Numbered from the stretch's first letter, positions 26,888 through 36,262 are shown. The stretch is 64,000 bases of DNA from Myxococcales bacterium (GCA_016706225.1 JADJKB010000003.1:62001-126000); one strand, 5' to 3'. Notes: generated by a model not told the origin, from the letters alone. Program-made: numbers and translations.

Positions 26888-28696
26888 TCAGCTCGGGTGG
26901 CGTTTCGGACGCCGCAGCCGGCGAGTGGGCAGCGCGATCGCCGCAAACAGCAGCAATATCGCGCTCACGCGAAGCCGGCGGGGGCGACGCGGCAGGGAGC
27001 AGTCGCCGCCCCCGGAGCTGGAGCTGCAGCTGTCACCACCACCGCTGGAGCTGCCCGAGCAGGTGTCCCCCTCGGCCCCCGAGGACGAGCTCCCGCTGCA
27101 GGTGTCCCCGTCGCTGGAGGAGTCGCCGCCGCAGGTGTCGCCGGACGTGTCCCCGTTGCCCGTCGAGTCGCCGCTGCACGTGTCGCCTTCGCTGTTGCTC
27201 GAGTCGCTGTTGCAGCCGTCACTGCCATCGCCGCTCGAGCCATTCCCGCTGCACGAGTTGCCGAGGTCCGCCCAACACTGAACATCGACGTTCGGCTGCG
27301 GCTCGGGCGTCGGCGACGGCGGGTAGCCGGGGCTGTCACCGTAGCCTCCGTAACCCCCGTAACCTCCGTAGCCCGCGCCACCGGTGGTGCCGCCGGTACC
27401 AGACGCCCCAGCGTTGCCGTTGACACAACCCGTGGCATCCGCGGACTTCGCCGTCACCAGTAGCGACACCGCCGCGCCGTCCACGACAGAAGCGCCGAGG
27501 AATGCCGGTGACGCGCTGCCCGCGACCGTGCCGTGTCGCGTGACCCGCACGCGGTCTGCGCGCATTCCGGACAACGCGAACGCCACGTCCTCGGCTGACC
27601 CACAGCGCAGCGACCCCGCGGCGACCTCGCCCACCGCCACGATCTCGTCGCAAGGTTTTGCGGTGGGCAGATCCGGAACGGAGATCAGGGCTCCCGACCC
27701 GCACACGCGCGACAGGCTGGCACCGGACTTTCCGGCAGAGATGGCGGACCAGACGGCCTCGGCGCACAGCTCCGACGACGTGATGGAAGCGCCCTCCTTC
27801 TTCGCCCGCTCGAAGTAGCTCTTCACACCCGGCGGCAGCGCGCCCGCGCCGCCCGGCAGGACATTCCAACCAAAAAGCGGCGTGCTCCCGCTGCTCTCGA
27901 TCAGAAAGACCGCACCCTCGGCCGCCCCAAGGTAACCGCGTCGCTCGAGCGCGTAGTTGCTCTTACCCGCGAGCACTTGCCACTCGATTCCGAGATCGGC
28001 GGTCGAGATCTCGTCGACCGAGGGACCCGGCAGAACCCGCCCTTCGGAGATGCTGAACAAGGTGACGTCTGGAACGTCATCCGTGGCCAGGAGTGCGAGT
28101 CCAGGGTCTGCGGCTGACGTCAGCGACGATAGACGCAGGGTCTCGGTCGAGAGTGACTCCGCGTTTGCGTCGTAGATCAGAGCCACGAAGCGCGCAGCCC
28201 CGGTCGCGCCGAGCTTGGCGGCGTCGGCCGCGTCGAACTTCAGCCCTTGTTTCGTCGCGAACGCGTCGACCTGAACCAGGTCGTCGAGCAGCGCCACAGA
28301 GCTCGCAGTCAGCCCCGACGTGAGCGGCTGACTGGTGTCCTCCAGGGAGCCATCGTGGGTCGCCCCGCAGGCGAGCACGGGTTTGGGCGGCCGCACTCGC
28401 GCAGCCGTCGACCCGTCGAGGGCACTGAAAAACGCATCCAGGGTCGGGTCGACGGTCGTGCCCGGAGAGACGGGGATTACGAGCGCAAAACGCCCGGGCC
28501 CACCGCCCACTTCGAGCGAGAGCCACTCGGTCGTCCATTTCGGCGCGCGGGCCTGCGCGACGCGAGCAGAGCGGACGAAGAGCGACGAGTCGGGCGCGGT
28601 CAGCACCCGCCCGGCCGCACCGGCCTGAGCCGCCACGAGCAGCGCGGCAGAGAGGCCGAGCGCCCGAAAGCCAAGCCAAGAAACGGGACGGAACAT
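26888..28696 (-). CDS. Exported DUF2330-like protein with a Cys/Gly/Ser tail
   Basis: The 602-residue product has a signal peptide (MFRPVSWLGF...AALLVAAQAGA). A DUF2330-like domain follows (RVLTAPDSSLFVRSARVAQA, FALVIPVSPGTTVDPTL), and near the C-terminus there is a Gly-rich YGGYGGYGGYG segment. The last 110 residues repeat GDTCSGxSSSG-type units. They are followed by RRPRRLRVSAILLLFAAIALPTRRLRR in two halves, i.e. a hydrophobic helix between basic clusters. Such a tail resembles the sorting tails of myxobacterial surface proteins, though it is not the standard MYXO-CTERM sequence. The start at 28696 is chosen for the signal peptide. The function is unknown. Confidence 0.75.
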   Translation of the reverse strand: MFRPVSWLGFRALGLSAALLVAAQAGAAGRVLTAPDSSLFVRSARVAQARAPKWTTEWLSLEVGGGPGRFALVIPVSPGTTVDPTLDAFFSALDGSTAARVRPPKPVLACGATHDGSLEDTSQPLTSGLTASSVALLDDLVQVDAFATKQGLKFDAADAAKLGATGAARFVALIYDANAESLSTETLRLSSLTSAADPGLALLATDDVPDVTLFSISEGRVLPGPSVDEISTADLGIEWQVLAGKSNYALERRGYLGAAEGAVFLIESSGSTPLFGWNVLPGGAGALPPGVKSYFERAKKEGASITSSELCAEAVWSAISAGKSGASLSRVCGSGALISVPDLPTAKPCDEIVAVGEVAAGSLRCGSAEDVAFALSGMRADRVRVTRHGTVAGSASPAFLGASVVDGAAVSLLVTAKSADATGCVNGNAGASGTGGTTGGAGYGGYGGYGGYGDSPGYPPSPTPEPQPNVDVQCWADLGNSCSGNGSSGDGSDGCNSDSSNSEGDTCSGDSTGNGDTSGDTCGGDSSSDGDTCSGSSSSGAEGDTCSGSSSGGGDSCSSSSGGGDCSLPRRPRRLRVSAILLLFAAIALPTRRLRRPKRHPS

Positions 28697-28818
28697 CGCT
28701 GCACCGTCATGAGCAACGAGCGTGCCGCGAGCGATTTCGGCTGGATCTTGCCGCCCGCAACGAGAGGCGTGAACCCCGGTTCGAACCCGGGCCTGTGCCG
28801 CTGGTGCGTCACCTCGAT

Positions 28819-30123
28819 TCATGGCCGTGCGCACGCGAGCGCCACCAGGCCCGCACCGTCGATGGCAAAGAGCCGCCCGGCCGCGACCACCGGACTGTGG
28901 AGACTACCCCGGGCGATCGACTCGGGTCGCCCGCGCCATTGAACCTGACCGCCCTCGGCACTCAATACCACCAGCTCTTTTCCGTCCACTGCAACGACGG
29001 TCGAGCTGCCTCGTGCGCCGGCCATGGACGTCGACCAAGCCACGTCGCCCGGCTCCGCCGGTGCGAGGCCCGCATGCCAGATTTCGGTGCCCTCGTTGCG
29101 GCGCACCGCCACCAACGCGCCGCCTTTGTCGCGGAACATCACCTTGCCTTGCATCACGATCGGCCCCGTCAGTTCACCTGGGTCTGCCCGGAAGCTCCAG
29201 CGCTTGGCGCCGGTGGCGACATCCCGCGCCACGAGTGTGGGCAGTGCTTCACCTTCCGGCCGCTCGAACAAGTACACCGTCTGCCCGTCGACTGCGATGT
29301 GGCTCTTCGGAATCGTCTCGACTCTCCAGAGCTCTGCACCGTCGGCGCTGGCGTGGGCGTAGACCCCCGCACCCTTCGAGGGAGCGTAGTCCGGCGCGAA
29401 CAACAGCCGCTCGCCAGCCAGTGCGAGTCCGCCCAGACGATCCATGACGTCTTCGCGCACGACGCCATACTCGTGATGTTTCCACAGCGGGGCGCCGCCG
29501 GCCTCGAGTGCCCCGACGTAGGTCTTCGGGCCCGCGATGTACCAGGTGTTGGTGGCGAGCAGGTTCTTGCCGTTGGTGAGCACTTGCCCCCACGAATCGA
29601 GCCCACGGTTCACCTCCTGCTCACCCTTCCGCGAGTCGAGAATGTACAGCCCGTCGTCGTTGAGCACCACGCGATCGAGCACGAAAGACGGCCATTCGTG
29701 GCGAGTGATGTCGACGTGGCTGTCGAACGTCCAGAGTAATTTCCCGGCCAGCGACAGCGCGAAGACGCTGGGCGAATCCCCGATGACGCCGCTCACGTAG
29801 AGCGCGTTCGCAGAGACGACGGCGTGATGCAGTCGGGAGGTGCGCGGGGGTTTGGGCGGAGGATCAAAACGCCACAGCGGAGTCAGCGGCCCCTTGCAGC
29901 AACCTGCGCTCACGCCGGTTCGTTGGGCGTCGTGTGCATACACGGGCCAGGGGTCGGCGGGACACCTCAGCGAGGAAGCGACGCTGCCCGCCCGCGCGCC
30001 AACGCCCACCAGCGCCTCCCCGCGTAGGCGCTTCGGCGGAGCGTCGGGCGTACAGGCCGCCATCAACGCCATGCAGCATACGCCGAGGATGCGCTCGAGC
30101 GCAGAACGGCCGCAGTCACTCAT
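28819..30123 (-). CDS. PQQ-like beta-propeller lipoprotein
   Basis: The 434-residue product starts MSDCGRSALERILG and has a lipobox ALMAAC. Repeated PQQ-propeller blades follow (VFALSLAGKLLWTFDS, LEAGGAPLWKHHEYG, ARDVATGAKRWSFRAD, VLSAEGGQVQWRGRPE). BamB-like and quinoprotein-like propellers look like this; no dehydrogenase-specific residues are visible, so it is more likely a scaffold or binding protein of the envelope. It is followed downstream by the DUF2330-like gene and preceded, 10 bases away, by another lipoprotein gene on the same strand. Confidence 0.82.
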   Translation of the reverse strand: MSDCGRSALERILGVCCMALMAACTPDAPPKRLRGEALVGVGARAGSVASSLRCPADPWPVYAHDAQRTGVSAGCCKGPLTPLWRFDPPPKPPRTSRLHHAVVSANALYVSGVIGDSPSVFALSLAGKLLWTFDSHVDITRHEWPSFVLDRVVLNDDGLYILDSRKGEQEVNRGLDSWGQVLTNGKNLLATNTWYIAGPKTYVGALEAGGAPLWKHHEYGVVREDVMDRLGGLALAGERLLFAPDYAPSKGAGVYAHASADGAELWRVETIPKSHIAVDGQTVYLFERPEGEALPTLVARDVATGAKRWSFRADPGELTGPIVMQGKVMFRDKGGALVAVRRNEGTEIWHAGLAPAEPGDVAWSTSMAGARGSSTVVAVDGKELVVLSAEGGQVQWRGRPESIARGSLHSPVVAAGRLFAIDGAGLVALACARP

Positions 30124-30133
30124 CCAAGACGCA

Positions 30134-30886
30134 TCACGGCGCACACGTGTGGTAGCCGGGGGGAAGGAGCGGGTCTGGTTTGCAGGCGGTTCCGCTCGCG
30201 CAGAGCGGGCCATTCGGGTGGCAGACCTCGCGGCGCGTCGAACCAACCGGCTGATCGCTCTTGCACGATTCGCGACACGAGACGACGTCCCAATCCGAGC
30301 TGATGAGCCCTTTTTCTGCGCAGCAGATGCTGGGCGCTGAACAGTCTTCGGGGCCGTCACAGGTGAGCTCGAGGGTACCGCAGGCTATGCCGTTACACTT
30401 GCACGGGTTCTGGACCTTCTCGTTCGAGCAGTAGAGGGGAACGTTGTCGGCCTTGCAGCAGGCATCACCCGCTGAAAACGCGCAGGTGAGCGCGCCGCAG
30501 GGCCCCACGCCCACTCCGGACGCCGCACCCCCGGCACCACCCGCGCCGCCCCCGCCGGATGGGCTTCCCCCACTGCCGCCACCGCCGCTCGCGGAAGTGC
30601 CACCACTGGCCGAACTGCCACCGCTACCGGAAGCGCCGCCGCCATCGCTCGTCGTGCCGCCGCCGCCTGACATTCCGCTCGAGCCACCGGTGCTCGCGAC
30701 GCCGGCAACTCCACCACTCGCGCCACCGCTGCCGCCACTCGTGCTGCCCCCCGTTGCCGAGGAACTGCCGCCGGACCCGCCGTAGAGATCCTTCTGTTCC
30801 GCCCCGCCGCAGGCGATGAAGCCGACGCTGAACGCCACGAACCAGCAGCGCTCGACCAGCCTCTTCACCCGAAAATCCTGGCCCAT
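30134..30886 (-). CDS. Lipoprotein with a Gly/Ser linker and Cys-rich C-terminus
   Basis: The 250-residue product has a signal peptide with lipobox GFIACGG. About 90 residues of Gly, Ser, Ala and Thr follow, then a domain of about 110 residues with some 18 Cys (GPCGALTCAF, DACCKADNVPLYCS, NPCKCNGIACG, ICCAEKG, RESCKSD, TACKPDPLLPPGYHTCAP). The domain resembles the short disulfide-rich modules of other myxobacterial lipoproteins. The function is unknown. It lies 10 bases upstream of the PQQ-propeller lipoprotein gene, so the two are probably co-expressed. Confidence 0.78.
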   Translation of the reverse strand: MGQDFRVKRLVERCWFVAFSVGFIACGGAEQKDLYGGSGGSSSATGGSTSGGSGGASGGVAGVASTGGSSGMSGGGGTTSDGGGASGSGGSSASGGTSASGGGGSGGSPSGGGGAGGAGGAASGVGVGPCGALTCAFSAGDACCKADNVPLYCSNEKVQNPCKCNGIACGTLELTCDGPEDCSAPSICCAEKGLISSDWDVVSCRESCKSDQPVGSTRREVCHPNGPLCASGTACKPDPLLPPGYHTCAP

Positions 30887-31023
30887 GCAGCGTTGGGACG
30901 CAAGCCGGCGGATTTCGAGCTCTCGCGCTCGCCGATCCAACGGCAAGAGCCAGTCGGAACTCGGCAGAGCCCCCCGAGCTCCGGCCCGCGCGCCCCCGTG
31001 CGTCCGGGGAGTACAATGCAGAC

Positions 31024-31899
31024 GTGGACTACGTCGGCCGAATCTTCCGCCCCCCTAGCGAGGCGTCCAGCCTGCTCTTGCAGGTGACGATCGGCTGCAG
31101 CCACAACCGCTGCGCCTACTGCGACATGTACCGCGACAAGCAGTTCCGCACCAAACCTTGGCAGCAGATCTCGGCCGATCTGGCGGAGGCCCAGGCCCTC
31201 GGCCCGCGCTACGACAAGCTGTTTCTGTGCGACGGGGACGCGCTGATCCTCTCGACGGCGAAGCTGCTGCAAATTCTGGCGGGCATCCGCGAACGCCTGC
31301 CTTGGGTCGAGCGGGTTGGCACCTATGGCGACACACGCAGTGTCGGCAAGAAGAGTGTCGCAGAGCTGACGGAGCTGCGTGAAGCTGGCCTTGGCATCGT
31401 CTATCACGGTGTCGAGAGTGGGAACGACACCGTGCTCGCGTGGATCGACAAAGGAGGCACGCGAGCGGAGTGCATCCAGACAGCCGAGAAGCTGCGCGAG
31501 GCGAAGCTCGACCACTCGGTCATCGTGCTCCTGGGGATCGGTGGCACGAGGCACTCCGAGGCCCACGCCCGGGACACCGCCAGCCTTCTCACGCACATGG
31601 ATCCGCGGTATGTCGGCGCGCTGACGACCACGGTTGTGCCCGGCACCCCGCTCGCCGCCCTGGAGTCGAGCGGCGAGTTCGTGTTGCCAGGGAAATTCCC
31701 CCTGCTCCGCGAGCTACGCACCCTGGTGGCGGAGAGCGATTTCCGGGCCTGCCGCTTCTCTTCCAATCACGCCAGCAACTATCTGCCCGTGCGCGCCGAG
31801 CTGCCGCGGGACAAACGCGAGCTCATCGAGATCCTGGATCGGGTGATCGCCGAGGGCGACGAGTCCCGCTTGAAGCCCGAGTGGATGCGCGGGCTCTGA
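31024..31899 (+). CDS. Radical SAM protein with a C-x4-C-x2-C cluster motif
   Basis: The 291-residue product carries GCSHNRCAYCDMYRDKQFR, a radical SAM cluster motif with four rather than three residues between the first two Cys. HGVESGNDTVLAWIDKGGT and LLGIGGT follow. The motif with the CDMY context is shared by a family of short radical SAM proteins of unknown substrate. The start is GTG at 31024, which gives MDYVGRIFRPPSEA; no ATG in frame lies upstream. It is divergent from the lipoprotein gene at 30886. Confidence 0.88.
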   Translation: MDYVGRIFRPPSEASSLLLQVTIGCSHNRCAYCDMYRDKQFRTKPWQQISADLAEAQALGPRYDKLFLCDGDALILSTAKLLQILAGIRERLPWVERVGTYGDTRSVGKKSVAELTELREAGLGIVYHGVESGNDTVLAWIDKGGTRAECIQTAEKLREAKLDHSVIVLLGIGGTRHSEAHARDTASLLTHMDPRYVGALTTTVVPGTPLAALESSGEFVLPGKFPLLRELRTLVAESDFRACRFSSNHASNYLPVRAELPRDKRELIEILDRVIAEGDESRLKPEWMRGL

Positions 31900-31923
31900 C
31901 GCGGCGGAGGAGCAAGGCGCCGC

Positions 31924-32706
31924 TCAGCACTTTTCACTGAACACGAGCACGTACTGGTACGGCAATCCGTCGAACCTTCCACACTGGGCGAAACCTGCAG
32001 CCGTCATCTCTTTGACCACGACTTCGGGGGCGAGTTTGTGCGAGTCCGGCGGCCCGACCGGAAGTTTGCCTTGTTTGAAATCGACGATCACGACCCGCCC
32101 CCCCGAGGCGAGCTTCGGCCGGAGGCGCCCGAAGTATTCCGATCGCTCTGTGAGGTGGTGATACGTATCGACTACCAAGATCAACTGGACCGCGGCGGGG
32201 AGCTTGGGGTTGTCCGCCGTACCGAGCACTGGCACCACGTTGCTCGTGTGCTCGCGCTCGGCCCGCTTCTGCATGTGGGTGATCAAGCTCGGTTCGATGT
32301 CCACGGCGAAGACCTTGCCCTTCGGCAGGGCTCTGGCCAGCCGGCTCGCAAAGTATCCGGTACCCGCTCCGAGATCTGCCACCACCGCGTCCTCGCCCAA
32401 CGCGAGGAACTTCAGCAGCTCGTCGGGTTTTTGCCAGGCGTCACGGGCGGGGTCGTCGAAGACCTTCGCCCAACGCTCGGGGTCGTCGAAGCGGTGGTTG
32501 GCCGACTGCATCGCGTGGTTCGAGTGCGACGCATGCCCGTGATCTCCGTGATGGGCGTGGCCTGCCCGAGGCTCCGCGCCCGAAGCGGCGGGCGCGGACG
32601 ACGGCGCGGCATTGGTGGCTGCGGCCGGAGGGGCTGCCGGCGCGCAGCTCCCGGAAGCGAAAAAGAACAACAGACTGGGCAGAACGACCCGAGCGCGACT
32701 TTGCAT
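31924..32706 (-). CDS. Predicted exported lipoprotein with a SAM-methyltransferase fold
   Basis: The 260-residue product starts with a basic and hydrophobic segment (MQSRARVVLPSLLFFFASGSC) that ends in a lipobox-like Cys. An Ala/Pro linker and a His-rich stretch (GHAHHGDHGHASHSNH) follow. The rest is a class I methyltransferase fold: VVADLGAGTGYFASRLA, KVFAVDIEP, VVPVLGTADNPKLPA, LILVVDTYHHLTERSEYF, GGRVVIVDF. SAM is cytoplasmic, so an exported methyltransferase is unexpected. Either the signal is not functional or the protein has another role such as metal binding. It ends near the radical SAM gene on the opposite strand. Confidence 0.8.
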   Translation of the reverse strand: MQSRARVVLPSLLFFFASGSCAPAAPPAAATNAAPSSAPAASGAEPRAGHAHHGDHGHASHSNHAMQSANHRFDDPERWAKVFDDPARDAWQKPDELLKFLALGEDAVVADLGAGTGYFASRLARALPKGKVFAVDIEPSLITHMQKRAEREHTSNVVPVLGTADNPKLPAAVQLILVVDTYHHLTERSEYFGRLRPKLASGGRVVIVDFKQGKLPVGPPDSHKLAPEVVVKEMTAAGFAQCGRFDGLPYQYVLVFSEKC

Positions 32707-32757
32707 TTTCAACCTTGCGATTAGCACGCGCGGACCCGAGCCGTCGCCCACCTTCGT

Positions 32758-34209
32758 TCACCCGACGCGGCTCTTTTTGAGCTCCGTAAGTTCCCGGTTT
32801 GCATCCAGAAAGCGCTCCGCCAGCGCGGTCACGAAGGTCCGCATCCACGAACGCGGCCCGCACTCCTGCTCGAGGGCGTCCAGGGTGATCTCCATCACCT
32901 CGACGTCATCGAGCGCGACGACACTGGCAGTGCGGGGCTGGTCGGCGAAGATCGCGGCCTCACCAAAGGCCTCGCCGGGATGCATGATGCGCAGCGACTC
33001 GCGCTTTCCGTCGCGCACCCGGTACGCCTCACAACGCCCGCTGTTGATGATGTAGGCCGCGTCGGGTTGGTCACCCTCCCGTACGATCACGGTGCCGGCC
33101 GGCAGCGCATGGGTCCGGAACCAACCTCCTCCCCGCATGAAGTCCGAAATGGCGACGTGGAGCTCTTCGACACTCGGGTAACGCGCTGCGGGATCGCGGC
33201 TGAGCGCCTTCATCGCAATGCGGACCAGGCCTGGGGGCAGCCGCAGATGGGTGACGACCTTCTCGGGATGCTCGATCTGCCCGCGGATGCTCTTCTCGAT
33301 GGCCTCCTCCGACGTTGACGCCGCATGAGGCGCGCGCCCGGTCAGGATACGATAGAGGATTGCACCGAGGCCGAAGACGTCTGTGCGCTCGTCGATGTCC
33401 GCAACGCGGCCATCGGCTTGTTCCGGCGCCATGTATGCCGGCGTGCCGAGCACGGCTCGAGAGCGTTCCGCCGGTGGCCGTTCGTGGGCACCGAAGGCCC
33501 CGGCATCCACACTCAGATCGGACGGACGCGCGCCGGCCGACAGGCGCGCGATGCCCCAATCCATCACGTAGACCTGACCGTGGCTGCCCACCATCACGTT
33601 GTCGGGTTTCAGATCTCGATGAACCACACCGCGGCTGTGAGCGAACGCCACTGCGTCGCACAATTTGAGAAAAACCTCGAGCAATTCCTCGATGTCGGAG
33701 CCGGTGAGGCCCTGCGTGTGCGCCCGGGCGATCAGCTCTTTCAGCGTCTGCCCCTTCACCCATTTCATGCTGATGCTGTTGACGGCACCGTCTTCGTCGA
33801 CGCCGATGTCGTGCACCGGAACGATGTTCGGGTGGTCGAGCTGTCCGGTGATCTGCGCCTCCTCTAGGAACCGAGCGGCGGCGCCCGGCAGCAGGCGCAC
33901 CGAGTCGTGCAGGCGTTTCTCCGCGACCGTACGCAAGAGGGCGTGATCGAAGACTCGGTGGACCACGCCCATGCCGCCGCGGGCGATTTCGCCTTGGTCT
34001 TCGAAGCGCTCGGCGCGATGAACCGGTACGGTCGCGGAGCGCTGGGTGCTCGGCTGACCGTCCGCCGCGTGAACCCGCACACTCTCGTTGAGCTCCGACT
34101 CGTGAGCAAGCGTGTCGGACTCCGCGCCGTTGACCGCAAGCTGAAGCGGCTCGGACTGGCTCTCTGGTTTGGCCGTTGGTCCAAGTCGGCGCGTTCTGTC
34201 GTCGCTCAC
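32758..34209 (-). CDS. Ser/Thr kinase with a C-terminal cyclic-nucleotide-binding-like domain
   Basis: The 483-residue product has a kinase domain from about residue 72. Features are the Gly loop GEIARGGMGVVH, Lys98 in VAEKRL, HRDLKPDN (197-204) and GTPAYMAPEQ. DWG (217-219) stands in place of DFG, which keeps the metal-binding Asp. Residues 365-455 form a cNMP-binding-like domain with a phosphate-cassette pattern FGEAAIFADQPRTASVV, close to the GExA...RTA consensus. No membrane helix is visible. Its start overlaps the stop of the upstream hydrolase gene by ATGA (34206-34209). Regulation by a cyclic nucleotide is inferred from the domain. Confidence 0.9.
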   Translation of the reverse strand: MSDDRTRRLGPTAKPESQSEPLQLAVNGAESDTLAHESELNESVRVHAADGQPSTQRSATVPVHRAERFEDQGEIARGGMGVVHRVFDHALLRTVAEKRLHDSVRLLPGAAARFLEEAQITGQLDHPNIVPVHDIGVDEDGAVNSISMKWVKGQTLKELIARAHTQGLTGSDIEELLEVFLKLCDAVAFAHSRGVVHRDLKPDNVMVGSHGQVYVMDWGIARLSAGARPSDLSVDAGAFGAHERPPAERSRAVLGTPAYMAPEQADGRVADIDERTDVFGLGAILYRILTGRAPHAASTSEEAIEKSIRGQIEHPEKVVTHLRLPPGLVRIAMKALSRDPAARYPSVEELHVAISDFMRGGGWFRTHALPAGTVIVREGDQPDAAYIINSGRCEAYRVRDGKRESLRIMHPGEAFGEAAIFADQPRTASVVALDDVEVMEITLDALEQECGPRSWMRTFVTALAERFLDANRELTELKKSRVG

Positions 34210-35252
34210 CGGGACCCTCGCTCGAGTGGGGACTTGTCGTCTTCCAGCGCTCGAGCAGGCCCCAGCTGGCGTTCCAGGAATGCGTACGTGTGCCCCCAGC
34301 AGCGCCGTGCGTTGGGCGTCACGATGAGCGCATGAAAGGCGTGGAGCTCGCCTTTGTAGTATCGCGCCTCACACTCGACACCCAGCTTGCCGAGGGCCTC
34401 GGCCAGCCGCTGGGTGTCGTCAATCAAAGGGTCGGAGGTGCCACAGGGGGCGAAGAACGCCGGTAGCGGTCGGGACGGCACGTCGCCGCGCTCGAGCACG
34501 ATGAGGGGGTCGGCCAGCTCGAGGTCCTGAGGTTCGTGAGCGGCCAAGTCGCCGAGATAAGCCTCGCTCACCTCGCTCAAGCGATCGTGGATGAAGCCAC
34601 TCATGTGGGGCCAGCGCCGGCGAAACCGGGCGATGTCGCTGACGTGGTAGATGCCGCAGGCCGCCACCACGGCCTTGGGCCGGATCCCGCTTTCGAACAC
34701 CCGTGCAGCCCACGGCTCGGGGCGCTCGTAGCTGGTCATCAGCGCGAGTGACGTCACCAGGTTCGCGCCGGCGCTCTCGCCGGCGAACACGAGGCGATCG
34801 AGATCACCGCCGTAGCTCTCGGCGTTCTTCCTCACCCATTCGAGCGCAGCTGCCGCGTCGCGAACGGCGGCGGGAAATGGGTGCTTGGGCGCGAGTCGGT
34901 AGCTGATGTTGAACACGAGGTATCCGCGCCGGGCGAAGGCGAGCCCCATGATCCAGTGGGTCTCCTTGCTCAGGATGCGAAAACCGCCGCCGTGCACGTA
35001 GAGCACGACGGGCACTCGCTCGACTTCGCCCCGCGCCAGGGATTTCGGTCGATAGATGTCGAGACGATGCGCCGGCAGGCCGGTGTCGTCGTACGGCACA
35101 TCCCGAATCACCTCGACGTCGTGCCGCGCCGGCTTCGATTTCGGGTGCAAGCGCCCCATGCGCGCGAGGCCGAGGAAGAAGTTCTCGACCATGACGGAGC
35201 CCGCGTGTTTCCGGAGCCGGGTGCGCAGACGGGGAGACTTGTCACGTGACAT
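34206..35252 (-). CDS. Alpha/beta hydrolase of the hormone-sensitive-lipase type
   Basis: The 348-residue product has HGGGF as oxyanion hole, the nucleophile in GESAGANL, the acid in TSDPLIDD and the catalytic His in ELHAFH. This is the HSL/family IV esterase layout, so it should hydrolyse carboxyl esters. It lacks a signal peptide and the N-terminus is basic (MSRDKSPRLRTRLRKH). It is co-transcribed with the kinase gene through an ATGA overlap. The physiological substrate is not evident. Confidence 0.9.
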   Translation of the reverse strand: MSRDKSPRLRTRLRKHAGSVMVENFFLGLARMGRLHPKSKPARHDVEVIRDVPYDDTGLPAHRLDIYRPKSLARGEVERVPVVLYVHGGGFRILSKETHWIMGLAFARRGYLVFNISYRLAPKHPFPAAVRDAAAALEWVRKNAESYGGDLDRLVFAGESAGANLVTSLALMTSYERPEPWAARVFESGIRPKAVVAACGIYHVSDIARFRRRWPHMSGFIHDRLSEVSEAYLGDLAAHEPQDLELADPLIVLERGDVPSRPLPAFFAPCGTSDPLIDDTQRLAEALGKLGVECEARYYKGELHAFHALIVTPNARRCWGHTYAFLERQLGPARALEDDKSPLERGSR

Positions 35253-35354
35253 GGCTGGGGGAGTTTATGCCGGCGCGCGGCGGCTGTCTTCCTGGCTGTC
35301 GTGAGCCGGATCAGCGAGGGGGCGCTGCCAAGCGCGACCGCGGGCACGCGCGCG

Positions 35355-35846
35355 TCAGCTGCTGACGCGCGACCAGACCGCGCTCTGGTCACCTGTGTAA
35401 CAAACGTCGCCTTCGTGCACGAACTCGAACTGGTAGCGCACGATGTGCCGGGTTCTGCCCAGGCGGACCTTGGTCGCCGTGCAGGTGCACTCGATCGGCG
35501 CGCCGGGAGGCACGAGCTTGCGGAACGTCGCGCCGTGGATGTGGGTGCCGTAGCCGATCCAGCCCTCACGATGCCGCAACCCGAGCAGGTAGTAGGCGTG
35601 CACGAACCCCAGCATGCCTGTGGCGTGGATCATCGCAGCGCCGGCCACGTGCCGCGGGTGGCGGTCGGGATGGGCGCGTTGATCCACCATGAACGGGATC
35701 GGGCGATCGGTCGGCATGCTACAGGCCACTCGCCCGGCGGCCGCGTCGATCAGCGTCAAGCGATCGAACAGCAGCACGGTTGGGTCGTAGGGCAAGTCCG
35801 CCAGGAACGCGGGCTCGAACTCACTTGGGGTATTGGGTAGGTCCAT
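35355..35846 (-). CDS. Hotdog-fold thioesterase/dehydratase-like protein
   Basis: The 163-residue product has a hotdog layout: PTVLLFDRLTLIDAAAGRVACSM, AGAAMIHATGMLGFVHAYYL, IGYGTHIHGATFRKLVPPG, and a final strand pair with VRYQFEFVHEGDVCYTGD. It resembles FabZ-like or ASKHA-like hotdog proteins of fatty-acid metabolism. I cannot assign dehydratase or thioesterase activity, since the catalytic set is not decisive. The start at 35846 shares one base with the stop of the upstream YjbQ gene (TGATG). Confidence 0.68.
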   Translation of the reverse strand: MDLPNTPSEFEPAFLADLPYDPTVLLFDRLTLIDAAAGRVACSMPTDRPIPFMVDQRAHPDRHPRHVAGAAMIHATGMLGFVHAYYLLGLRHREGWIGYGTHIHGATFRKLVPPGAPIECTCTATKVRLGRTRHIVRYQFEFVHEGDVCYTGDQSAVWSRVSS

Positions 35847-36262
35847 CACTCTCCCATGACCATTACAACGACTCGGCGTGTGTGGGGGCGCGCGCGGTGC
35901 TCCCACAGGTACACGGCCTGCCAGGTTCCGAGGGCGAGGCGCCCGGCGATGATCGGGACCGTCTCCGAGGTCTTGGTGACTGCTGCGCGCGCGTGGGCGG
36001 GCATGTCGTCGGCCCCTTCGGCGTCGTGGGCCCAGTGGCGGGACTCGGGCGCGAGCTCACTCATCCAGTCTCCGAGGTCCCTGAGCACGTCGGGATCAGC
36101 GTTCTCGGAGATGACCAGGCTGGCGGAGGTGTGTTGAACGAACACCGTGCAGACGCCGTCTCGAACCCCACTCGCCTCCACCACCTCTCGCACGGAGCCG
36201 GTGAGATCCGAGAACCCTCGGCCGCGCGTGCGAACCTCCAACACTTGCTGATGTACCGCCAC
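35846..36262 (-). CDS. YjbQ family (UPF0047) protein
   Basis: The 138-residue product has the family's conserved blocks: RGFSDLT, VFVQHTSASLVISENADPDV, RHWAHDAEGADDMPAHARA, and VPIIAGRLALGTWQAVYLWEHR. The length equals the family norm. YjbQ proteins are trimers with a conserved His-Glu/Asp metal-like site. A thiamin phosphate synthase side activity has been described for some members, and the true role is open. It overlaps the hotdog gene by one base and is divergent from the YihY gene at 36309. Confidence 0.92.
   Translation of the reverse strand: MAVHQQVLEVRTRGRGFSDLTGSVREVVEASGVRDGVCTVFVQHTSASLVISENADPDVLRDLGDWMSELAPESRHWAHDAEGADDMPAHARAAVTKTSETVPIIAGRLALGTWQAVYLWEHRARPHTRRVVVMVMGE

Noticed and set aside
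28775..28791. A tRNA T-arm-like sequence CCCGG-TTCGAAC-CCGGG on the plus strand
   Set aside because: No matching 5' acceptor strand, D-arm or anticodon arm is present within 70-90 bases upstream, so it is either chance or a tiny tRNA-end remnant.
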